Shown here one piece after another: positions 57,472 to 64,000 of a stretch of 64,000 bases of DNA (positions within the stretch are counted from its first letter, which is position 1; every line of letters begins with the position of its first letter). The stretch is from NCBI GenBank assembly GCA_030374805.1, contig JARGSG010000036.1, positions 372,001 through 436,000 of the forward strand, written 5' to 3'. Position numbers and translations under genes: made by a program. This stretch comes from Gracilaria gracilis (taxonomy: Eukaryota; Rhodophyta; Florideophyceae; Gracilariales; Gracilariaceae). The notes under the pieces are model-generated. The model was not told where the DNA came from. It made no database searches and was given only the letters and a program-made list of their open reading frames with translations.

Positions 57472-58450
57472 TCACAACTCTCTTGTAGGACATAACATCT
57501 CTTCCCCCTTAACGAGCTCTCCTAGCAAGTTCCTTATAAACTCGCGTCCAAGCGACGATTTTTCTCTTCCACGAGACACCAGTTTTTCTTGTACGAGTTC
57601 ATGCCATTTCGTAGATTCATTGTTCAACTCTCCCGGTTCCTCCTCAGTGTATAAGTACTCGGCAACCTTAGCGTTATCAATGCGGAAATTATCAAGCATC
57701 ATTCCCGCTCTTATTATCGGTACGAAATCTTCAACACTGTAGTTCAGTTCTTTGTTGTAGAATACCCGCCAGCGTCGCTTCAGAATCCTAAATTCTTGCT
57801 CTACGTGGATGCGCACTGGCGAACAAAAGAAATTAGTGGCATCTTGGTAGCATTCTAAATCCCTTCCAGGAAATGGACAGATCAGTGAGTGTGACCGATT
57901 ATAAGCGTTATCGCCGACAAGATAATAATTAAATCAAAGGCACCCAGCTTCTAAAAACTTTGCCAAATGCGATAGAACAGACGCGAGTGCGTCATTTGTG
58001 GATCCAACCGCCAAAGCAGAAAAGTCAAGAAAAAGGTATGATGAATCTACGACAGCTTGTACTGGTATGGAGAAGGAAGTTTTTCTGCAGAAAAAGCCGC
58101 TTGGTTTTTCGTAGGATCTAGGCTTCTTTATTCGCGACAAGATGCCATCAAGCGCGCCGATGCATCCAGAGATTGGGTTTGGGAATCTTCAAGAGGTTTT
58201 GAAACCCATGCTTACCCTTTTTCGGCTCTGATTCAGTTTCAGGAATCCCAGGAAGGTCCATCATTTCAATAATGGGAGAAATGAATCCTTTAAAACACCG
58301 TTGAACACTTGATTTGCTCACCCGGTAGGCCAGCATGAGGTCATGCACGCTTGCGCCAGCCATCACGCGTACCCCAATGGCAATTCTAACTTTCGCTGGG
58401 ATGGTTCTTTTGTCCATTGGCGAACGTTCCGTTATGTACGAACTTTTCAT
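57472..58450 (-). pseudogene. PIF/Harbinger transposase (HARBI1/DDE_4 type), broken
   Basis: A helix-turn-helix part (58450 on: IPAKVRIAIGVRVMAGASVHDL, YRVSKSSVQRCF) is followed, after a frame change near 58160, by GALDGILSRIKKP (first Asp), FLDFSALAVGSTNDA (second Asp) and, past TGA 57934, LVGDNAYNRSHSLICPF (third acidic region). RIHVEQEFRILKRRWRVF is the family's typical C-terminal block. It would cut and paste the element at TWA-type sites. It is not functional as read. The plus-strand coiled-coil gene at 59563 could be its partner protein. Confidence 0.75.
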
Positions 58451-59562
58451 AAGCCTATGACAGAGCTTGTTAATGTTTCTTTGGTCATCCGGAAAGCTCC
58501 ATGAAAATCGCCGTCGGATTATACTTCTGTCAGTTCTTCAAACGATTGCTTATGTTTCGGATACTTAGACACCGCACGAGATTGTCTTTGTTCTTCTAGT
58601 TTTCGAACCAGCAGAATTATGACATATACAGTCCAGCACAAAAAATATCCTATCTCCGCATCACTCAATAACGAAGAGTGTGATAGTGCTCTTGACAATG
58701 GCGGGCTATTCATGCCTTTTTATTGAAGAGCTAACGAAAAAATCCGTTCAATGGCAATGTTGCCAAAATGTCTAGCAGTGTGATCTGTGATGGCAGGTGC
58801 TTGTTACTTTGAATGTAATTGTGGTGTCGGCGGAAGATGGAGGAAGAAAGGGAGGGGGAGGAGGAGGTTCAGACAGATCGAAGGGGTGGAAGAAAAACGG
58901 TGAGAGCGCAAGTTATGGCGGCGTCGGCCTTGTTTGTATTTACAATAGCAAGCGCGCGCGGCGTAGCGCATGGGACAGGGGGAAGATGGCGCGCCGGCAG
59001 AAGACAGCATGAGCGCGTCATGCTTTCCGGGGGCGCCGCGGCTCAGCTGGTGCATGGTCGCCAAGCTGTTACTCCAAGAGCTTTGTTATGCTAATCGCAC
59101 GAGTAGAATCACAATGAGCAGATTGGCGCTAGTAGCAACTTCCTGCCACTTGTTGAAATCGTTGTCTAAACAAATTTATAACGGTAATTATCAACGTATT
59201 TGGGATCGTTTTCCGTACGAACGGTTTGCGATTCGGAGCCTAAATAGAGAAATTACGCAGTGCGAGTTTTATAGCGTTCTTCTTATCCACGTTGACCACA
59301 TGCGAAACGATACGAAATTGCGCTAAAGATACGAAAAGCAATATGACGAAAACTCGAAATATACGAAAGTACTTTTCGTATTCGTCTGAATGACGCAGTC
59401 GCCTCGGTTGGGCTGTAATTCTGCGAATCGGTCAGTTCCACAACGAAACAAACCAGCATATACCGGTGTTTTCTGCGTAAGTGCTACCGGCTTCGACCCG
59501 AAACTTCACCTGAATCCTTGGTCCATCGGCATTTAACAACATGCATATCTTTACCACTATAT
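58451..59562. other. No gene identified; GA-rich stretch
   Basis: A GGAGG-type stretch lies at about 58846-58870. A plus frame at 58970-59326 has some protein-like text at its end but no known family. Terminal repeats of the Harbinger element may lie here; none was recognised. Confidence 0.35.
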
Positions 59563-60466
59563 ATGAGTAATCCATCACCCCCTGTTCCTAACAAATCTGG
59601 AGGGGACTCTACACGAAGCCAGACTCCTCAAATTTCAAACCTTTCATTGAGAAAGCAACCATTCTCTCCGTCAAACCAAAGCACTTCGATTGAAAACAGT
59701 AGGTCAGATATAACTTCCGAGAACAAGAATGCAACTTTTCCAACAAAAGCCCAACTACGAAGGTTTAGTTTCACCGAAACATTTCCTGAACAACTTCTTC
59801 AATGCGTACGCTCCGCAGATGCTCACCACGATAAGTACGCAGAAAATGACAAGAAGTTTTAAGAGGTGCGAGAGCTGTTCTTGCAGAATGTTCCGTCTCG
59901 CGTCTGGCAGTATCAATCTGTGCCTTTTGTGAAGACGTTGCCAGATAAGTTTAGATCCATTCTCTCTCTTCGTCAAAAAAGAACATAGAAAACTCCGCTT
60001 CCTCGGGAACTGCAAAAAAACGAAGGGCATTTCACATTCTTTTGGAGGAACTCATGGGGAAGAAAGAAGAATTTGATTTACAAGAAGCAACGGAGAAAAA
60101 TGCAGCCTTGCAAAAAAAAAGAAAACCTAGTGGCGGCGGGGAAGCGAATCCAAGAGATAGCATTAGACAGGAGGCGGAAGAAAGTGGCCAAGTTGGCTAC
60201 CAAGGATGAACCCACAGGGGCTTCAGAACGTCCCCAACGAAGTCGATCATCAAGAGTATAAGATATTGATGATCATGATGCAAGTATGAGTAGAGCATGG
60301 GAGAAGAAACGAATGCTTGAGGAGCGCAGATTTTCTATTCATGAACGGGAACTAGAACTAAGACATGAGCAGTGGTAGGAAGAGAAGAAGGATCGCGAAC
60401 TTTCACGGGAGCAGAACAAGATGCAATTAGAATTAATCAGTACTTTGATCTTGCATTTGAAGAAGT
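59563..60466 (+). pseudogene. Possible Harbinger-type accessory (Myb/SANT-like or coiled-coil) protein
   Basis: ATG 59563 (MSNPSPPVPNKSGGD). The frame continues through TAA 59860 with EVRELFLQNVPSRVWQYQSVP. After another frame change it goes on through KKENLVAAGKRIQEIALDRRRKK, TAA 60259 and TAG 60376, to an Arg/Glu-rich helix (ERRFSIHERELELRHEQW) and ISTLILHLKK. A disordered start, a small folded part and a charged helix are the layout of PIF/Harbinger second proteins, but a Myb motif is not certain. Confidence 0.35.
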
Positions 60467-61030
60467 AGACGCATAACACTGGCGAAAATACGTACGACAC
60501 CTTTTGCATGGTCTGTGTGGTCTCTTCTTGGTTTCTGTTTATTGTACATCGCGTCTAGGTTTTCAGGAATCAGGACAACAGCGTATTCCCGATCAAAGAG
60601 AATCTACAAATCGCGAAGTGGATGGATAAGTGGGCGGCAGTGTGGACGACACCTCACCGCAGTAAGTGCAGAGGCGTTTCCAAGCCACAAGGAGTGGCAG
60701 GCAAGAGTGAAGAAGCTTCTTTTTCCGTTGACAAAAGTCTTGGGTGGACTGCAGTACCTGCAATTATGAAAGCATATCGTTAGATGCACCAAAACGGACT
60801 CCACGCCACCTCCATGATGGCGTAGCTGAGTATCTCCTTGCTGACTGCTTAGGCCCTGTATAGAAAGGTCCAGTGTCATCGCGAATTGACATGTAAGATA
60901 GATAGCCTCTACTCTGCATAACATCCGGCTATCTCTCGCTCGCTCTCTTTTGTGGTATTACAGCCTTCGAAGCTATTGCACTTGCTCGAACATCAAATTA
61001 CTCTACAACACAGCTTTGTATCCTGCCTCT
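60467..61030. other. No gene identified
   Basis: A minus frame (60924-60604) and a plus frame (60515-60769) overlap without recognisable content. Confidence 0.35.
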
Positions 61031-63379
61031 GTTCCGTTATTGATAGACGTTGTCCTTAACGATGGGTCTCCGAATATAGAGAAGGCATGCTGACAAGACG
61101 CATACACGCAATTAGAACTCACGCCTGCTGCTCTGAAGCTGGCATCAGAATTTCTTTCGTGTTGAGGTACATTTTTCACGAAGTTGTTTCGATCAAATGA
61201 ATACAACTCACTCTCGTTCGTCATGAATCAACTCTTCAATCGAGTTAATGCCACAAAACCATCTGCAAGCCGTCCAGAATCTTCCGAAATCTATGTGATA
61301 TTTCTCGGATATAAGTCCCCAAAATCAATCGACCCGCGGCTGCTGAATCCAAAATATGTTTTGAAAGACCTAGACGGTGCGAAGGATACCCTCACAAAGA
61401 AACAAGATCTGTTCGTCAACACGGGTATGAAGGATTTGAAAAAGAGAAAGAGGCACCGCGGTGGCTATGAAAATGGTCAAAACATTCTGTTCAAAAGAGT
61501 ATCTATGCTGCAGTTTTGTCACACATCTCGACCAGTTGCGTTATGTTCCTCGTGACTCCCAAATGACCAATTCAGTCTAGATAACGCATTGCAGATGGCA
61601 AGATGGGAGTGAAACTTTCCCTGAGACCTTGAGTTGTTGTGAAAACCTGAAGGTGTTAGCGAGACGGGAATTCAAACTCCTATTAAAGTGGAGATCTATT
61701 GCCCGTGATGTCTTGGCCAAGGAAAACCTTCTACACCCTTAAAAAAAGCCGAAATTGAGAAAGCGGATGACCAAGGTCATACAGGAGGTGATCCTCATGA
61801 AGAAAGACAAAAGACTTATAATGGGGCGGACAGTGAGGATGTTGATAGCGAAGAGGAGAGGCTCAATGAAGAAATGAAGCAAGCCACGGTAGCACAGTGG
61901 GCGAAAAAAGAAGAGAAAGAAGAGGAAAGAGTACAAAATGCGTAATGAAATCCAAAGAAAGATAGATATGAAGATCATTCTGCCGGATCAGGGCACTGGA
62001 TATGAAGACACCGGTCCTGTTAGGCTATTTTCTCTTCGCAGAGCAAACCAGGCATTAAAGCGGGGGGGTCAAGTTACAACGTTCCACATGGCGAGGATCA
62101 GGGAGCACTTGAGAATGATGACGGTTATGATGATGACGAAGATGTGCAGCCGGGAGAAACCGTTGCTCCTTATATGCCTGGTGCCATCAACGTCGTCTCA
62201 TGGCTAGACGACTCTAAAGAAATCGAGGAGGATCTTGACAGGTGGTATAAGCTGTATTTGAAAGAAAGAAAGCATGATAAGAATGGTGTCCTCCTCAAGG
62301 AATCGAAAGAAAGAAAACGTGCCGCAAAACGTGCCAACACTAGTAAAGAAGCTCAGAAGGAAAAGGGGGTTGCAAACGGCGTTGATGGAGAGAAAAAAGT
62401 GAACCTCGAAGTTCACTCGTACGAGTCAAGTAGTGATGAGGATGTCAGCGATGATGAATTCCATATTCCGAAAACCGTTTCGACCTCTCGGTAGGCTTCC
62501 CTTTGGTTCTCCAAACCAGTTTTCTAAGATGTTCTAGGATTGTATTCATCCGACAGCGACACTGAGCATGGGTCTAAAACCAGAAGATAGGGAGCGAATT
62601 TGGCTGAAGAAATGGAAGCAACTTGTGGAAAGGGGGAATTTCCGGAGGGGGGCGGTAAGGCAAATTTTTCAAAAGCTATCCGAGCGGAAGCATTTGATAC
62701 GGTGAGGAAGAAGTAGTAGAGAATACAGGAAGGCACTGTTGCCTTTGAAGTGGTTCCACGTGAAGGAGGAAAGCATTCTGAATTTTCGAAAAGGAGAAAG
62801 GGCAAAGATGGCGATGAACTGAGTGACTGGTCTTTTCAATCCGCGCTGGTTTGTAAATGCAGATTCACTGTACCGAACTAGACATCCGCCTGTGAACAAA
62901 GGCACAGCTCTACGAAATTAAGGAATATATCAAGTCCCTTAAAGCAATGCATACGAAGAAAAAGAGAGATTAAAGCTCGGAAGCGCGCCCGAGTGGCACA
63001 GAAGGTGGAAGCAATGAAGGCGAAAGCTAACAGTATTGCGGACCAAGCTCATATCCCTGCAAGCACAAGAATTAAGTCAATCAAAGATCTGTACAAGAAG
63101 GCAATGCAATCAGACAAAAGTAACCAGAAGTGAAAACGAAAACAGTACCAGGTTTTGGAACCCAATGGTAGAATATCTGTAGGAAGGAATATTTCAAAAG
63201 GGAAAAGAAGTGGAAAAAGAGTTACTTCTGTTCTCATGGATAGAATACTGGATGCCGACAAGCGAGAACTTGCAAAGGCACAGAAACGGAAAGGCAAAGG
63301 CAAGAGAACACAGAAAGTTAATTCAATGGTGCATGAAAACTTCGCCACCCTCGCTTCTTGTCTGACTAGACGTGTATGA
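61031..63379 (+). pseudogene. SPB1: SPB1/FTSJ3-type pre-rRNA 2'-O-methyltransferase, broken
   Basis: Starts inside the FtsJ methyltransferase fold (DVVLNDGSPNIEKAC, TGA, QDAYTQLELTPAALKLA, a second TGA, GTFFTKLFRSNEYNSL), then SSEIYVIFLGYKSPKSIDPRLLNPKYVL, the FtsJ-to-Spb1 junction. Acidic and Lys-rich middle segments follow (KIILPDQG, VRLFSLRRA; DLDRWYKLYLKERK). The C-terminal domain has ADQAHIPASTRIKSIKDLYK and GRISVGRNISKGKRSGKRV, ending with a basic tail and TGA 63377. SPB1 methylates 27S pre-rRNA in the nucleolus and is needed for 60S ribosomes. The first about 100 residues, with the SAM-binding loop, are missing and many stops and frame changes occur. Confidence 0.75.
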
Positions 63380-64000
63380 TCCATTTGTCTAGCTTTTCAG
63401 CCATGCTTCTCGACATTACAATAATTATTATTAACTGGAGCATTCTTGTTACAGTAACCGATATCTTCCAGGTAAATCTCATAATGTTCTTGTCTACGAT
63501 GCCACAACTGCTAAACAGGGAAGATACCCGTTTTCGAAAACGGTTTCAATACTAGTTTCCACAACGTACTTTCAGAAAGTCAGACCCGTAGGCCAGTAAT
63601 TGTTATGAGAAGGGTACTAACGGTACCTATGAGGATGATACCACCACTGATCGTCCACCATTCCACCCGTTTGTCTTCAAGCTCTTGAAAATCATATATG
63701 CTTTGGTCTTCCTTCATCCCTTGAGTTGTAGAGTAACGGTTTTCATTGTGACCATACCATAAATTTTACAAAAGGTTGGTTCTCTCGCTCTTCTCATTGC
63801 TCTCTGATATCTCTAAAAACCCGCAAAGGCTGTGACAGATGCACCACTCATCCCTCGAGTTGACAGATTTGAACATCATCACAAGGAATTTCCGATTCTT
63901 ACATATGCCCAACAAGGTCTGAAATTGCAGAAAATTAAACACATTTCATCAGGACAGACGAGCAAAGGAAATGCTCGAGGAAGCGGCACTCAAAACTTTT
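63380..64000. other. No gene identified at the window end
   Basis: Short frames only; nothing recognised on either strand. Confidence 0.4.

Noticed and set aside
1747-60466. Reassigned stop codons (for example TAA/TAG as Gln, or TGA as an amino acid)
   Set aside because: The frequent in-frame stops suggested it, but the intact transposase (1,069 codons), the ParB-like gene (783) and the RT frame (540) contain none, and several stops fall where Tyr or Trp is expected.

Overview
This looks like nuclear DNA of an intron-poor, repeat-rich eukaryote. A multicellular red alga is my best guess. Long coding frames run without introns, base composition is near 50% GC, and one gene remnant is a plant/alga-type 3-ketoacyl-CoA synthase. 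Others are eukaryote-specific (OSR1/SPAK-like kinase, BTAF1/Mot1, SPB1), and the mobile elements are chromoviruses, a TNP2/Plavaka-like transposon, a PIF/Harbinger element and a hAT-like element. The organism call is an inference. I see no rRNA, tRNA or CRISPR array.

About 1-24.1 kb holds the most unusual content. A broken transposase 3' end (1-1588, +) faces a tandem minus-strand pair. The first of the pair is one long frame (8050 to 4933) joining an unknown N-terminal region, a beta-class amino-DNA-methyltransferase (DPPY) and a C-terminal SET domain. The second is a charged coiled-coil protein (4443 to 1747). Across a 1.06-kb intergenic region with three long imperfect hairpins, two plus-strand genes run the other way: a ParB-like protein with nuclear-protein features (9113-11464), and a protein resembling the 2-oxoglutarate/Fe(II) oxygenase fold, whose ATG overlaps the preceding stop (TGATG). 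That last gene is cut by an 11.1-kb Ty3/gypsy chromovirus (12887-23980; 506-bp LTRs, target duplication GTTGG), and its frame resumes exactly after the insertion. I read the four genes plus the hairpins as a possible mobile element or island that writes DNA and histone methylation. The parts are seen in the sequence; their cooperation is inferred.

The chromovirus has gag, protease, RT, RNase H, integrase and chromodomain on the minus strand, plus a 934-codon antisense frame. From 24 to 35 kb lie broken host-type genes: an OSR1/SPAK-like kinase, a Lin0512-family protein and a patatin-like phospholipase. From 35.8 to 40.6 kb is a TNP2/Plavaka-like transposon with an intact transposase and a divergent accessory gene. 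From 40.9 to 43.0 kb are a ketopantoate-reductase-like gene and a coiled-coil gene, each with one premature stop. From 43.7 to 49.9 kb is a second, older chromovirus relic, also with antisense coding. From 50 to 64 kb lie hAT-like and PIF/Harbinger remnants, coiled-coil accessory genes, a block of three adjacent gene fragments (BTAF1, Old Yellow Enzyme, KCS) and a broken SPB1.

Two patterns cut across the window. Most genes are open except for isolated in-frame stops, many one C-to-T step from CGA, CAA, CAG or TGG. The clearest frame changes sit on runs of six or seven C/G. Both could be decay or, for the homopolymers, assembly error. Only the transposase at 37373-40582 and the ParB-like gene at 9113-11464 are long and fully intact.
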